Below, piece by piece: positions 37,636 to 47,513 of a DNA stretch of 64,000 nt (position 1 is its first letter; every line of letters begins with the position of its first letter). The stretch covers positions 3,532,501-3,596,500 of the forward strand of contig NZ_CP017705.1 in assembly GCF_002706795.1 (NCBI RefSeq), given 5' to 3'. The stretch comes from Brevibacillus laterosporus DSM 25 (GTDB lineage: Bacteria; Bacillota; Bacilli; Brevibacillales; Brevibacillaceae). The translations under genes were made by a program, and so were the position numbers. A model generated the notes under the pieces. The model did no database searches and was not told where the DNA came from. It saw only the letters and a program-made list of their open reading frames with translations.

Positions 37636-38241
37636 ATGCTCAAATCATTGCGCCCAGCAAAACTGAAGTGGAAATGGCTAATGTTGTTTCTTATGTTAAC
37701 AGTAGGGTTAGTACTGGGGTTCTGGGCTTCACGTCTTGAAATGAAGCTTACCAATCAAGTAGATAAAAGTAGGATATCATCTCAGATTAAAGGGGAAGAA
37801 AGCGTCCCTGTATTCTCCATGCCAAGACAGGTCGTCTTAACTCGTACGTACGTATGTGGAGTAAAAGGTGAGGAGAAAAAAGAAGTAAGAGAAAATACGT
37901 TAGAGCAAATATTGAAACCGTATGCCGGATGGGAGCTGGTCTCGGTTCATCCAGATTATATTGTGTTGCATAAAGAAGAGAATGATCTTGCTCCTATTTG
38001 TAAAGAAAATGGTTACTTTGGCTTGTCTCCCGACGGTTTTTTAACTTTTTTTGAAGGTTTACCAGACTATCAGAAAGTGATTCAAACCTTCTATCGAATT
38101 AATACGGACAGTATGAAAGCGAGCCTTTCTAAAGAAGAGATTGGACACTTATATAAAGGTATTCGTGTACATGATCTTGCTGAATATAACAGTATTTTAT
38201 CTACTTTTAGCGAATTTCAACGACAGATTGAACCTCAGTAA
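37636..38241 (+). CDS. bofC: BofC, forespore checkpoint protein
   Basis: 201-residue exported protein with one N-terminal membrane/signal segment (WLMLFLMLTVGLVLGFWAS). It has the BofC hallmarks VLTRTYVCGVKGEE (near residue 68) and ICKENGYFGLSPDGFLTFFEG (near 118, split). In B. subtilis BofC inhibits SpoIVB autoproteolysis, linking it functionally to the spoIVFA/spoIVFB genes in this window. A possible SigG/SigF-like promoter (TGTATA at 37571, GAATAATA near 37595) lies upstream but is weak. AAGGGG precedes the ATG. The 295 bases to the divergent nucleotidase gene hold nothing else certain. Confidence 0.88.
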   Translation: MLKSLRPAKLKWKWLMLFLMLTVGLVLGFWASRLEMKLTNQVDKSRISSQIKGEESVPVFSMPRQVVLTRTYVCGVKGEEKKEVRENTLEQILKPYAGWELVSVHPDYIVLHKEENDLAPICKENGYFGLSPDGFLTFFEGLPDYQKVIQTFYRINTDSMKASLSKEEIGHLYKGIRVHDLAEYNSILSTFSEFQRQIEPQ

Positions 38242-38270
38242 TCAAAAGATCGCTAATTATCTATCAACAA

Positions 38271-38323
38271 AAAACAACCAGCTTCTCTGTATGCAGGTAT
38301 ATCAGAAGAGCGGGTTGTTTTTG
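38271..38323 (+). terminator. Terminator after bofC
   Basis: AAAACAACCaGCTTCTCTG pairs imperfectly with the segment TCAGAAGAGCgGGTTGTTTT; T-run follows. Confidence 0.8.
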
Positions 38324-38442
38324 TTGAATATCAATTTGTTCGAATGTTACGAGGATAAGAGCAGGTGAACGATTCTATTCTATGAAATCGCTTCCTATTT
38401 TATAATGGGAAAATATGTTGAAGAGCTAGATGTGTTTACTGC

Positions 38443-38471
38443 TTGTCGAAAAATAGTGGGTATGTTACAGT
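38443..38471 (+). promoter_or_regulatory. SigA promoter of xpt-pbuX
   Basis: TTGTCG (38443-38448), 17-base spacer, TACAGT (38466-38471), 20 bases before the riboswitch. Confidence 0.65.
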
Positions 38472-38491
38472 GTACCTATTCAATTTCAAAT

Positions 38492-38566
38492 GACTCGTAT
38501 AATTCTTGGGGATATGGCCCATAAGTTTCTACCAGATGACCGATAATCTCATCTGACTACGAGTGA
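38492..38566 (+). promoter_or_regulatory. Guanine (purine) riboswitch aptamer
   Basis: P1 pairs ACTCGT (38493-38498) with ACGAGT (38559-38564). The junction and loops show TATAAT, the GGGATATGGCCC stem, AAGTTTCTACC and GACTA. The specificity base, equal to C74 in B. subtilis xpt, is C at 38557, so guanine/hypoxanthine is predicted rather than adenine. The second loop region reads CCGATAA, close to the usual CCGTAAA. It controls xpt-pbuX. Confidence 0.95.
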
Positions 38567-38669
38567 AAGTGCATCTAGGGTTCCGTTTTTGTCGCTCGTT
38601 TTTTGACAAAAGGACTGGTCCAAGCGATGCAAGCTTTGTTATGTATTACAAAGCTACACCTAAGGGATA

Positions 38670-38737
38670 AAAACCCAGAAGGACAGGTTTCACTTGAACG
38701 TTGTTATTCAAGTGCCTTGTCCTTTTGGGTTTTTTTG
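38670..38737 (+). terminator. Riboswitch-controlled terminator
   Basis: AAAACCCAGAAGGACAGG pairs with CCTTGTCCTTTTGGGTTTT, with an inner CACTTGAA/TTCAAGTG stem and seven T. AGTGAAA after aptamer P1 (38562-38568) can pair with TTTCACT (38688-38694) in the terminator, giving an antiterminator that guanine binding would prevent. Confidence 0.85.
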
Positions 38738-38786
38738 TTTTTTAAATTAACTCTGTTGAAATGTGGAAAGGGGCTTTTAGCTACTC

Positions 38787-39383
38787 ATGAAGGTATTACA
38801 GGAAAGAATTTGTCAGGATGGAAACGTATTGTCTGATACGGTATTAAAGGTAGATGCTTTTTTAAATCATCAGGTGGATTCAAAATTAGCCATGCTGATC
38901 GGAGAAGAATTTGCAAAGCGCTTTGCTAAAGAAAAGATTACGAAGGTTTTAACAATCGAGGCGAGTGGGATCCAATTTGCAATGGCAACGGGCTTTGCGC
39001 TACAAGTCCCTTTTGTGTATGCGAAAAAGAAAAAAGCAATTACGCAATCGGATGATGTGTATACGGCATCTGTGCATTCTTTCACACGCAAAGAAACATA
39101 CCAAATTAGTGTGGCTAAAGCCTATTTAAAGCCTGGTGAGCGTGTACTAATCGTAGATGATTTCTTGGCTACGGGAGCTGCTCTAGTAGGGTTATGCGAC
39201 ATTGTAAAAGAAGCTGGTGCCGAGTTAGTAGGCGTAGGTGCTGTCATAGAAAAAAGCTTCCAAGAAGGCCGAGGTTTGCTGGAAGACAGAGGGATTGCTA
39301 TTCATTCGTTAGCTCGAATCAAATCGATGTCGCCTGAAACAGGTATTGAATTCATCGAGGAAATCGGTGCATGCAAATCGTAA
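38787..39383 (+). CDS. xpt: Xanthine phosphoribosyltransferase
   Basis: Cytoplasmic salvage of xanthine to XMP with PRPP. 198 residues with the PRPP loop VLIVDDFLATGAA near residue 122 and the EASGIQFA motif of xanthine-type PRTases. GGGG lies 13 bases before ATG 38787, a rather long spacing. It is controlled by the guanine riboswitch upstream and transcribed with pbuX, 25 bases downstream. Confidence 0.95.
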   Translation: MKVLQERICQDGNVLSDTVLKVDAFLNHQVDSKLAMLIGEEFAKRFAKEKITKVLTIEASGIQFAMATGFALQVPFVYAKKKKAITQSDDVYTASVHSFTRKETYQISVAKAYLKPGERVLIVDDFLATGAALVGLCDIVKEAGAELVGVGAVIEKSFQEGRGLLEDRGIAIHSLARIKSMSPETGIEFIEEIGACKS

Positions 39384-39408
39384 GGCAAAAAGGGAGAGGT
39401 AGAGCACA

Positions 39409-40722
39409 ATGTTAAGCAAGCAAAAGATTTTTACCTTGGGCTTTCAACAGGTTCTAGCGATGTATGCGGGAGCTGTTATTGTTCCGCTCATTATCGGTAA
39501 AGAATTAGGATTAACGCCACAACAGATGGCATATCTAATCGCGGCGGACCTCTTCACTAGTGGACTTGCTACCTTGCTTCAAGTGTATGGGGGGAGGTAC
39601 ATTGGATCGGGGCTTCCCGTCATGCTGGGATGTACATTTACAGCGGTAGGACCCATTATTGCCGTGTCACTTTCAGCTGGTAACAGCTTAACAACCGCAT
39701 ATGGAGCTATTATTGTATCTGGTATTTTTGTATTTTTGTTTGCGCCTTTATTTGGTAAAATGCTACGCTTTTTTCCAACGGTGGTTACAGGCTCAGTTGT
39801 CACTATCATTGGTTTATCCTTAATTCCTGTTGCGATGAAGAATGCGGCTGGTGGGGAAGGGAATGCTTCTTTTGGTTCACCTACTAATTTACTTCTAGCT
39901 CTTGTAACCTTGCTATTAATCTTGTTGTTTAATCGCTTTTTTACTGGATTTATCCGATCGATTGCCGTATTGGTTGGACTTGTGACCGGCACAATGATTG
40001 CCTTTTTCTTGGGCATGGTTGATTTCTCACATGTGTGGACTGCTTCCTGGATTAGCATTGTACAACCATTCTATTTCGGTACGCCTCGCTTTGATATAAT
40101 GGCAATCCTAACTATGATAATAGTAAATATGATCAGTATGGTGGAATCTACCGGTGTCTATTTTGCAGTCGGTAAAGTAACTGACACCAAGATTGAATCC
40201 AAAACAGTGGTAAAGGGCTTACGTGCAGAAGGTCTTGCCATTACAATGGGTGGCGTTTTTAACGCCTTTCCGTATACTGCTTTCTCACAAAATGTGGGTT
40301 TGCTTTCCCTGACGGGTATCAAAGGGCGGGAAGCCATTATGGGTGCCGGTGTAATCCTAGTTGCATTGGGAATGCTACCAAAATTGGCTGCACTTACAAC
40401 AGTTATTCCTGATGCTGTACTAGGTGGGGCTATGATCGCTATGTTCGGTATGGTAGTGGCATCAGGTATTAATATTTTATCTAGTGTTGATCTATCCAAA
40501 AATGAAAATCTGTTAATTGCAGCTTGTAGTATAGCGGTAGGTTTAGGTTCCGCAGTGGTACCACAAATGTTTGATCAGCTACCAGGTATGGCGAAGATGA
40601 TTATGCAAAACGGGATCGTTACAGGCTCGCTAACTGCGATTGTATTAAATATCTGCTTGTCTCGAAATGACAAGGTAGTTAAAAGCTCTTCTCAGACAAC
40701 CTCAGAAACAGTGTCTGCGTAA
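39409..40722 (+). CDS. pbuX: Xanthine permease (NCS2 family)
   Basis: Proton-driven xanthine uptake. 437 residues with 12-14 transmembrane segments, the N-terminal FQQVLAMYAGAVIVPLIIG motif and the NCS2 signature GGVFNAFPYTAFSQNVGLLSLTG (split, near residue 280). Ribosome site GGGAGAGG. It shares the riboswitch leader with xpt and ends at a strong terminator. Confidence 0.94.
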   Translation: MLSKQKIFTLGFQQVLAMYAGAVIVPLIIGKELGLTPQQMAYLIAADLFTSGLATLLQVYGGRYIGSGLPVMLGCTFTAVGPIIAVSLSAGNSLTTAYGAIIVSGIFVFLFAPLFGKMLRFFPTVVTGSVVTIIGLSLIPVAMKNAAGGEGNASFGSPTNLLLALVTLLLILLFNRFFTGFIRSIAVLVGLVTGTMIAFFLGMVDFSHVWTASWISIVQPFYFGTPRFDIMAILTMIIVNMISMVESTGVYFAVGKVTDTKIESKTVVKGLRAEGLAITMGGVFNAFPYTAFSQNVGLLSLTGIKGREAIMGAGVILVALGMLPKLAALTTVIPDAVLGGAMIAMFGMVVASGINILSSVDLSKNENLLIAACSIAVGLGSAVVPQMFDQLPGMAKMIMQNGIVTGSLTAIVLNICLSRNDKVVKSSSQTTSETVSA

Positions 40723-40751
40723 GTGAATCGACAATTGCAGGTTTAGAAGAT

Positions 40752-40798
40752 AAAAAGGGATGTTCCGAAAAGCAAGCTTGCTTTGGAACATCCTTTTT
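40752..40798. terminator. Bidirectional terminator after pbuX
   Basis: AAAAAGGGATGTTCC and GGAACATCCTTTTT stem with an inner AAAGCAAGCTTGCTTT palindrome. It separates pbuX from the convergent gene at 40815. Confidence 0.9.
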
Positions 40799-40814
40799 AA
40801 TGGCCGTTTTCCTG

Positions 40815-41825
40815 TTACTCTCCAACAAGCTCCATTTCAGCAATTCTCCAACGATCCCATTGAGAGCCTCTAACTAACGTAAAATAACAGACTCTTTGAT
40901 AGTTCTTCCCTTTTTCTGTATAGGAGAGTTGCACAGGGATGGTGACCGAGAACATATCGCTGGTTTGCTCTTCTGTTGTCATCTTATCTAAAAGTGGGTG
41001 CAACGGTTCACGAACATACACTGGATCATTCATGGATGCCAGAGAGCTTGGTGATCCAGCAACCAAAAAAGAAGCAAGAGGCTCTTCTTCTCGCAAGCAA
41101 GTGAGATAGTAATCAATAATTTGGAGAGGACTAGCCTCCCGCAAGGCAGAATAGAGTGTTCCAGCCGCTTTTCGAATCATAAATTGGTGGCCAGCATCCG
41201 GTTCGGGACGCTTATGAGTAGAGCTACCTAGGAAATGAATACAAAAATGCCCGTTAAATTGATTTCCAGCAATTCCATCACCACCGTGAGGCATCCCGTG
41301 CATAGAAGCTGCGTAATGCTGTCCGTTGATAGTTAGTAAAATGGCGCGCCTTTTCCAGCTCCATTTTCCTTGATATATCCTCTTCATAATGAAAGTATCT
41401 TGTTTCGTTAAAGGTTGTACGTCGGCATGATCACTACCAGCACGACGTTGTACACGGAATTGTTCACCTGATTCAATATCTGTGACAGTTCCGTATGACA
41501 TACGCTTAAAGTTTCGTTGCACCTCATTCCACCCAGATAAGGTACCATAATGCTTCTGTTCTGTTAAAGAAACCCATTTTTCAAGGTGTTTACGTAACGG
41601 GTTCGTTAATAGTACTTCTTGAAATGAAGCCTGTTCAAATAGACGTTGCTCGTCACTATATAGATAACGATTTTTCTCCGTATAGATTATGGCTCGAATA
41701 AATTCCGGTTCAGAGCTTGAAATGCGTGGCCTAGCTTCAATTAGTTGTCCCCATTTTTCCCGACCTGTTACTGTCAGTTTGGATTGGAAAGTAGCATCTA
41801 CAGAAGTTTTGACAATGATGGTCAA
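40815..41825 (-). CDS. Uncharacterised secreted-type protein, main part (apparent frameshift)
   Basis: 336 codons of unrecognised soluble protein. It contains HYAASMHGMPHGGDGIAGNQFNGHFCIHFLGSS, an N-rich central part with His, Gly and Cys-His residues that hints at an L,D-transpeptidase-like or hydrolase fold (weak inference), and a C-terminal beta-rich repeat-like domain. The only start is TTG 41825 with a ribosome site merging into it. It overlaps the end of the signal-peptide frame 41822-41977, and one extra base in the G6 tract 41826-41831 would fuse both into about 387 residues. So this is best read as the mature part of an exported protein whose N-terminus is in another frame. Confidence 0.7.
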   Translation of the reverse strand: MTIIVKTSVDATFQSKLTVTGREKWGQLIEARPRISSSEPEFIRAIIYTEKNRYLYSDEQRLFEQASFQEVLLTNPLRKHLEKWVSLTEQKHYGTLSGWNEVQRNFKRMSYGTVTDIESGEQFRVQRRAGSDHADVQPLTKQDTFIMKRIYQGKWSWKRRAILLTINGQHYAASMHGMPHGGDGIAGNQFNGHFCIHFLGSSTHKRPEPDAGHQFMIRKAAGTLYSALREASPLQIIDYYLTCLREEEPLASFLVAGSPSSLASMNDPVYVREPLHPLLDKMTTEEQTSDMFSVTIPVQLSYTEKGKNYQRVCYFTLVRGSQWDRWRIAEMELVGE

Positions 41826-41977
41826 CCCCCCTGAGGCAAGGAACCCGGAGCAAAGGGAGCGAGTTTATCTGTTTCTCTTACGTACGCATGATGTTTTCCA
41901 AAAACAGTGGAGGGGGAGAATAGCAAACAAAAGCAGATTAGCAGAAAATAGAGACTTGAAAAGGATTTCTTTTTCAT
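41822..41977 (-). CDS. Signal-peptide fragment upstream of the 40815 gene
   Basis: 51 codons from ATG 41977, starting MKKKSFSSLYFLLICFCLLF, a typical signal peptide with a cleavage-like STVFGKHH. It is preceded by AAGGGGG seven bases upstream, so translation starts here. It stops at TGA 41822-41824, immediately after CAG-GGG-GGT. A seventh G would carry the frame on into the gene at 40815. It is the probable true 5' end of that gene. Confidence 0.75.
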   Translation of the reverse strand: MKKKSFSSLYFLLICFCLLFSPSTVFGKHHAYVRETDKLAPFAPGSLPQGG

Positions 41978-42159
41978 AACATAGCCCCCTTTGAGATAAC
42001 AAATCAAATGATTATAGCCATAGGATGCTTCCAGTTATCCATTTCATTCAAAGCTTGTCGTCCTTTACGAATGAACGGAATAGGTAAAATCGGGATACAT
42101 ACCACAATCATTAACATCGCATACTGTAGGGGACGGCCATGTGAAGGAGGAGTTCTTGT

Positions 42160-42351
42160 ATGTCTTCAATGCCTGGAGGAAGCTACAAAGACCAGTTCCA
42201 CCAACGCTTGTATGTTCAGCTTAACCAAGGTCATAACAAATTGGATTATCGAAGAATAAATAATATCGAAAAGCAAATGCAGAATGAAGTGGACGATTAC
42301 GCTCACATGCTACATGACGCAGCAGATGAACTTGGTATGAACAAACATTAA
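42160..42351 (+). CDS. 63-residue hypothetical protein
   Basis: Small soluble protein starting MSSMPGGSYKDQFHQRLYVQ and ending HDAADELGMNKH. It is predicted mostly helical, with an amphipathic RRINNIEKQMQNEVDDYAHM stretch that could be a coiled coil. The ribosome site AAGGAGGAG lies seven bases before ATG 42160 and a terminator follows at 42383. I do not recognise the family. It stands alone between the secreted-protein gene and ruvC. Confidence 0.7.
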   Translation: MSSMPGGSYKDQFHQRLYVQLNQGHNKLDYRRINNIEKQMQNEVDDYAHMLHDAADELGMNKH

Positions 42352-42382
42352 TTGGCCGTCCCACGTTTTTGAACGAGGCAGG

Positions 42383-42415
42383 AAAGCCTGTTGAGAAAAT
42401 CTCAGCAGGCTTTTT
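42383..42415 (+). terminator. Terminator after the 63-residue gene
   Basis: AAAGCCTG and TGAGA pair with TCTCA and CAGGCTTT; T-run follows. Confidence 0.85.
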
Positions 42416-42561
42416 CTGTGTTGGCCTTTGCGTTGGCCTTATCAATCAACAGATTAAACTTGAGAAAAATAATCGTAAAATGATGAAGAAATGGTTTTAA
42501 AAATGTTAGGGTTCGATTGTTTTTTCGGATTGGGTTATCAAACTTTCAACGGAAATGCATG

Positions 42562-42590
42562 TTCGCAATCTGTCTGGTTTGTGTTACAGT
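42562..42590 (+). promoter_or_regulatory. Promoter of ruvCAB
   Basis: TTCGCA (42562-42567), 17-base spacer, TG-T-TACAGT extended -10 (42585-42590). No LexA-type operator was recognised nearby. Confidence 0.55.
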
Positions 42591-42623
42591 TAGAGGAAGA
42601 CAGGAAGAAGCGGAGAGAATGTA

Positions 42624-43124
42624 ATGCGGATAGTTGGAATTGACCCGGGGATTGCAATTGTCGGGTTTGGATTTATAGATAAAGAAGGAAGTTCCTTAAA
42701 GCCTGTGCAGTATGGTAGCATACAGACAGAAGCTCATACACCTGTGCCCCTACGCTTGCGCCAAGTGTATGATGCTACCATCGAGCTTTTAGATACGTAT
42801 CAGCCTGATGAAATGGGCATAGAAAAATTATTTTTTAATCGAAATGTGACTACTGCTTTTACTGTAGGGCAGGCTCGTGGTGTCATTATTTTAGCTGCTG
42901 AGCAAAAAGGAGTCCCGGTTTTTGAATACACACCGATGCAAATCAAGCAAGCGGTAACTGGCTACGGTGGAGCTGAGAAAAAACAAATTCAAGAAATGGT
43001 ACGGATGTTATTGAAGTTAAAGGAAGTACCAAAACCGGATGACGTAGCGGACGCATTGGGTGTAGCGATTACTCATGCTCAAAGCCGCACGTATTATGAT
43101 ATATCGGAAGGTGCAAAGAAATGA
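42624..43124 (+). CDS. ruvC: Crossover junction endodeoxyribonuclease RuvC
   Basis: Holliday-junction resolvase, a homodimeric RNase H-fold nuclease. 166 residues; acidic residues occur in GIDPGIAIVGFG (Asp 7), MGIEKLFF (Glu near 69) and DDVADALGVAITH (Asp near 140). Its TGA overlaps ruvA's ATG. B. subtilis lacks ruvC and uses RecU, so its presence separates this genome from Bacillus proper. Confidence 0.95.
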   Translation: MRIVGIDPGIAIVGFGFIDKEGSSLKPVQYGSIQTEAHTPVPLRLRQVYDATIELLDTYQPDEMGIEKLFFNRNVTTAFTVGQARGVIILAAEQKGVPVFEYTPMQIKQAVTGYGGAEKKQIQEMVRMLLKLKEVPKPDDVADALGVAITHAQSRTYYDISEGAKK

Positions 43125-43741
43125 TTGATTTTGTAGAGGGAATTGTCTCTTATATAGATACGGAATACGTTGTAGTGCAAGCAGGTGGGCTAGGTTACCG
43201 TGTTTTTTGTCCTAATCCTTATTATTTTGTGAAAGATGAAGGGAAATCTTGCCGCTTATTTACTCATTACCATGTACGTGAAGATGCGATTCATTTGTAT
43301 GGATTTGCAACTAGAGACGAACGTGATTTATATCGCCGATTACTTGATGTGAATGGCATCGGACCAAAAGGAGCCTTGGCTATATTAGCTGGGGCTACAC
43401 CTGACCAAATTGTCTCCGCTGTTCAACAAGAGAATGTGACCTACTTAACGAAGTTTCCTGGTATTGGGAAAAAGACAGCTCAGCGCATGATCTTAGATTT
43501 GAAAGATAAGTTGAAGGGATTTACACCATCTATGCTGGTTACGTCTGCACCAGAATCTTTATTGGTGAAGGGAAATTCCGACATGGCTGCGTTAGAAGAA
43601 GCCATGCAGGCATTGATGGCTTTAGGTTATTCAGACAACGAAACTCAAGGGATTCGTCCTAAATTGTTGGAATCAGCGAAGGCTGGGGCCAGTGTAGAAC
43701 AATTGATTAAACAGGGGCTTGCGCTCTTTATGAGGGGATAA
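43121..43741 (+). CDS. ruvA: Holliday junction DNA helicase subunit RuvA
   Basis: Binds the four-way junction and recruits RuvB. 206 residues: N-terminal OB fold (FVEGIVSYIDTEYVVVQAGGLGYRV), two helix-hairpin-helix motifs (LLDVNGIGPKGALAIL; KFPGIGKKTAQRMILDLKDKL) and a C-terminal UBA-like domain (LMALGYSDNE). It overlaps ruvC by four bases and ends three bases before ruvB. Confidence 0.96.
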   Translation: MIDFVEGIVSYIDTEYVVVQAGGLGYRVFCPNPYYFVKDEGKSCRLFTHYHVREDAIHLYGFATRDERDLYRRLLDVNGIGPKGALAILAGATPDQIVSAVQQENVTYLTKFPGIGKKTAQRMILDLKDKLKGFTPSMLVTSAPESLLVKGNSDMAALEEAMQALMALGYSDNETQGIRPKLLESAKAGASVEQLIKQGLALFMRG

Positions 43742-43744
43742 AAG

Positions 43745-44752
43745 ATGGACGATAATCGGATTATTACGACCCACATGCAGTGGGAAGAAGATGCTAACGA
43801 ATTTAGTTTGCGTCCTCGCTTCTTATCCGAATACATCGGGCAAAAGCAGGTAAAGGAGAATTTAAAGGTCTTTATCGAAGCTGCTAAAATGCGCAAAGAG
43901 GCGTTGGACCATGTACTATTATATGGACCTCCAGGTTTAGGAAAGACAACTTTATCCCAGATTATAGCTAATGAACTAGGTGTTAACTTAAAAACAACCT
44001 CTGGACCAGCCATTGAACGACCAGGTGATTTAGCTGCCATCCTTACGAATCTACAAGAAGGGGATGTACTGTTTATTGACGAGATACATAGACTCAATCG
44101 CAGTGTAGAAGAAGTCTTGTATCCAGCGATGGAGGATTTTGCTCTAGATATCATCATCGGAAAAGGGCCAAGTGCTCGCAATGTCCGCCTTGATCTACCT
44201 CCCTTCACATTGATAGGAGCTACGACGCGTGCGGGACTACTTTCATCTCCACTACGTGATCGATTTGGGGTCGTTAATCGTTTAGAATTCTATACAATTG
44301 AAGAATTAGCTTTCATTGTTTCGCGTGCAGCAGACATACTACAGATCGGTATGCAAGAAGGTGGAGCCCTGGAAATTTCCAAACGTTCGCGAGGTACACC
44401 GCGTATCGCCAATCGTTTATTAAAACGTGTCCGGGATTTTGCTCAAGTTCAGGGTGAAGGGATTATTACACAAGAAATTGCACATGAAGCTTTAGTAAGG
44501 CTTCAAGTGGATGCTTGCGGATTAGATCATATTGATCATAAATTACTTCTTGCCATCATTGAAAAATTTGCAGGCGGACCAGTAGGATTGGATACTATTG
44601 CAGCTACCATTGGAGAAGAATCTCAAACGATTGAAGATGTATGTGAGCCTTATTTGCTACAAATTGGGTTCATTCAGCGAACACCGCGTGGACGTATTGC
44701 GACACCAGCTTGTTACACGCATTTTCAACTCCCAATGCCCTCGGAGTCTTAG
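43745..44752 (+). CDS. ruvB: Holliday junction DNA helicase motor RuvB
   Basis: AAA+ hexameric motor for branch migration. Walker [13 protein letters not shown] near residue 60, Walker [11 protein letters not shown] near 110, sensor [18 protein letters not shown] and a winged-helix C-domain ([13 protein letters not shown]). 335 residues. ATG 43745; ribosome site is within the ruvA 3' end (AGGGGATAAAAG). Confidence 0.97.
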   Translation: MDDNRIITTHMQWEEDANEFSLRPRFLSEYIGQKQVKENLKVFIEAAKMRKEALDHVLLYGPPGLGKTTLSQIIANELGVNLKTTSGPAIERPGDLAAILTNLQEGDVLFIDEIHRLNRSVEEVLYPAMEDFALDIIIGKGPSARNVRLDLPPFTLIGATTRAGLLSSPLRDRFGVVNRLEFYTIEELAFIVSRAADILQIGMQEGGALEISKRSRGTPRIANRLLKRVRDFAQVQGEGIITQEIAHEALVRLQVDACGLDHIDHKLLLAIIEKFAGGPVGLDTIAATIGEESQTIEDVCEPYLLQIGFIQRTPRGRIATPACYTHFQLPMPSES

Positions 44753-44799
44753 TAGGATATCTAACAGCAATGAATTGCGAAAAAGGAGATTAGAGAAAC

Positions 44800-45828
44800 G
44801 TGGATGTAACTTTATTTGATTTTGATCTGCCAGAAGAGTTGATTGCCCAGCATCCACTAGAGGATCGCACAGGGTCTCGCTTGCTTGTTCTTGATAAACA
44901 AACAGGTGAAGTAACTCATCAGCAGTTTACGGATTTAATTACGTATTTAGAAGCGGGGGACGTGCTGGTTGTAAACGACAGTCGCGTGTTGCCCGCCCGT
45001 TTGATTGGCGTAAAAAGTGAGACAGGGGCTAAAATTGAGATTCTGTTACTTAAATCGCTAGGTGATGATCGTTGGGAAACCTTGGCACGTCCAGGGAAGC
45101 GATTTAAAGTAGGAGCTGAGATAGAGTTTGGTGATGGTATGCTTCGCTGTGTCTGTGAGGAGATTACACCAACAGGAGGCCGCATTGTTCGATTTTCTTA
45201 CGAGGGAATTTTCTATGAGATTTTAGATCGATTAGGTTCAATGCCTTTGCCACCATATATTCATGAACAATTAGACGATCGAGAACGGTATCAGACTGTT
45301 TACTCTAAAGAGTTAGGATCTGCTGCAGCACCGACAGCGGGCTTACATTTTACGCAAGATTATTTGAAACAGCTTCAGGAAAAAGGAATTAAAGTAGCCT
45401 ATGTTACTTTACACGTTGGATTAGGAACATTCCGTCCTGTAGAAGCAGATGTAATTGAAGAGCACGTTATGCATGCGGAGCATTATCAATTAACACAGGA
45501 AATGGCTGATTTGATCAATAGTGCAAAAGAAGCAGGTAAGCGAGTCATTGCTGTTGGAACTACATCTTGTAGAACGTTAGAGACTATTGCAAAAGAACAT
45601 GGTGGAAAGCTGGTTGCTCAGTCTGGTTGGACAGATATTTTTATGTATCCTGGTTATGAGTTTGCGATTATTGACGGGCTCCTTACTAATTTCCATTTAC
45701 CTAAATCAACCCTGGTCATGCTTATTAGTGCCTTGGCTGGACGTGAAAATGTTCTTCGTGCTTATCAGGATGCGATTGTCCGTAAGTATCGTTTCTTTAG
45801 CTTTGGAGATGCGATGTTAATTAAATAA
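44800..45828 (+). CDS. queA: tRNA preQ1(34) S-adenosylmethionine ribosyltransferase-isomerase
   Basis: Makes epoxyqueuosine on tRNA by transferring the SAM ribosyl group. 342 residues with the N-terminal [19 protein letters not shown], the [12 protein letters not shown] motif, PTAGLHFT and the C-terminal [19 protein letters not shown] 44800, with AAAAGGAG 12 bases upstream. Part of the ruv-queA-tgt-yajC block. Confidence 0.96.
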   Translation: MDVTLFDFDLPEELIAQHPLEDRTGSRLLVLDKQTGEVTHQQFTDLITYLEAGDVLVVNDSRVLPARLIGVKSETGAKIEILLLKSLGDDRWETLARPGKRFKVGAEIEFGDGMLRCVCEEITPTGGRIVRFSYEGIFYEILDRLGSMPLPPYIHEQLDDRERYQTVYSKELGSAAAPTAGLHFTQDYLKQLQEKGIKVAYVTLHVGLGTFRPVEADVIEEHVMHAEHYQLTQEMADLINSAKEAGKRVIAVGTTSCRTLETIAKEHGGKLVAQSGWTDIFMYPGYEFAIIDGLLTNFHLPKSTLVMLISALAGRENVLRAYQDAIVRKYRFFSFGDAMLIK

Positions 45829-45904
45829 AAGAATTTTTATGCGTTTTCTTGTGATTCATGATAAGACCTTTTATAATAGATAAGACGTAGGAAAAACATG
45901 CTAA

Positions 45905-47080
<1,176 letters not shown>

Positions 47081-47099
47081 GAACTAAGGAGGATGAACC

Positions 47100-47426
47100 A
47101 TGCAAGGTTTAGGTGGATTGTTGCCGATTATTATTATGTTTGTGATCTTTTACTTTTTGTTGATTCGCCCTCAACAAAAACGTAATAAAGAGCGCAATGC
47201 TATGTTGGTAGCTATGAAAAAAGGGGATCGCGTTGTAACAATTGGAGGACTGCATGGCACTATCCAAGACATTACTGACGATACACTTATTTTGAAGGTT
47301 TCACACAATGTACACATGACGTTCGACCGCGGTGCAGTAAACTCTGTTACCGTTTCTAACCCTACTAAAGAAGTAGCGGAAACGAAAAAAGAGGAATTGG
47401 AAGCACCTGCAGAAGATACGAAATAA
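47100..47426 (+). CDS. yajC: Preprotein translocase subunit YajC
   Basis: Single-span membrane protein associated with SecDF. 108 residues: N-terminal transmembrane segment (LLPIIIMFVIFYFLLIRP) then the conserved QQKRNKERNAMLVAMKKGDRVVTIGGLHG. Ribosome site AAGGAGG. A Glu/Lys/Thr-rich tail ends the protein. It lies 19 bases after tgt. Confidence 0.94.
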   Translation: MQGLGGLLPIIIMFVIFYFLLIRPQQKRNKERNAMLVAMKKGDRVVTIGGLHGTIQDITDDTLILKVSHNVHMTFDRGAVNSVTVSNPTKEVAETKKEELEAPAEDTK

Positions 47427-47438
47427 ATCATAAACACA

Positions 47439-47472
47439 AAAAAGCTGTTAGCGTATTGCTAACAGCTTTTTC
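47439..47472. terminator. Terminator after yajC
   Basis: AAAAAGCTGTTAGC and GCTAACAGCTTTTT perfect 14-bp stem, 5-base loop; A/T-runs on both sides make it able to act for the convergent gene at 47514. Confidence 0.92.
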
Positions 47473-47513
47473 CTTTGCAAAAGAACAAGCCTGTGCAATT
47501 CACCAGATCGAAG

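Noticed and set aside
38559-38604. Possible short terminator pairing CGAG of P1 with CTCG before six T
   Set aside because: Only four or five base pairs across a loop of about 30 bases, and it would need the same strand as P1; the terminator at 38670-38737 is far better.
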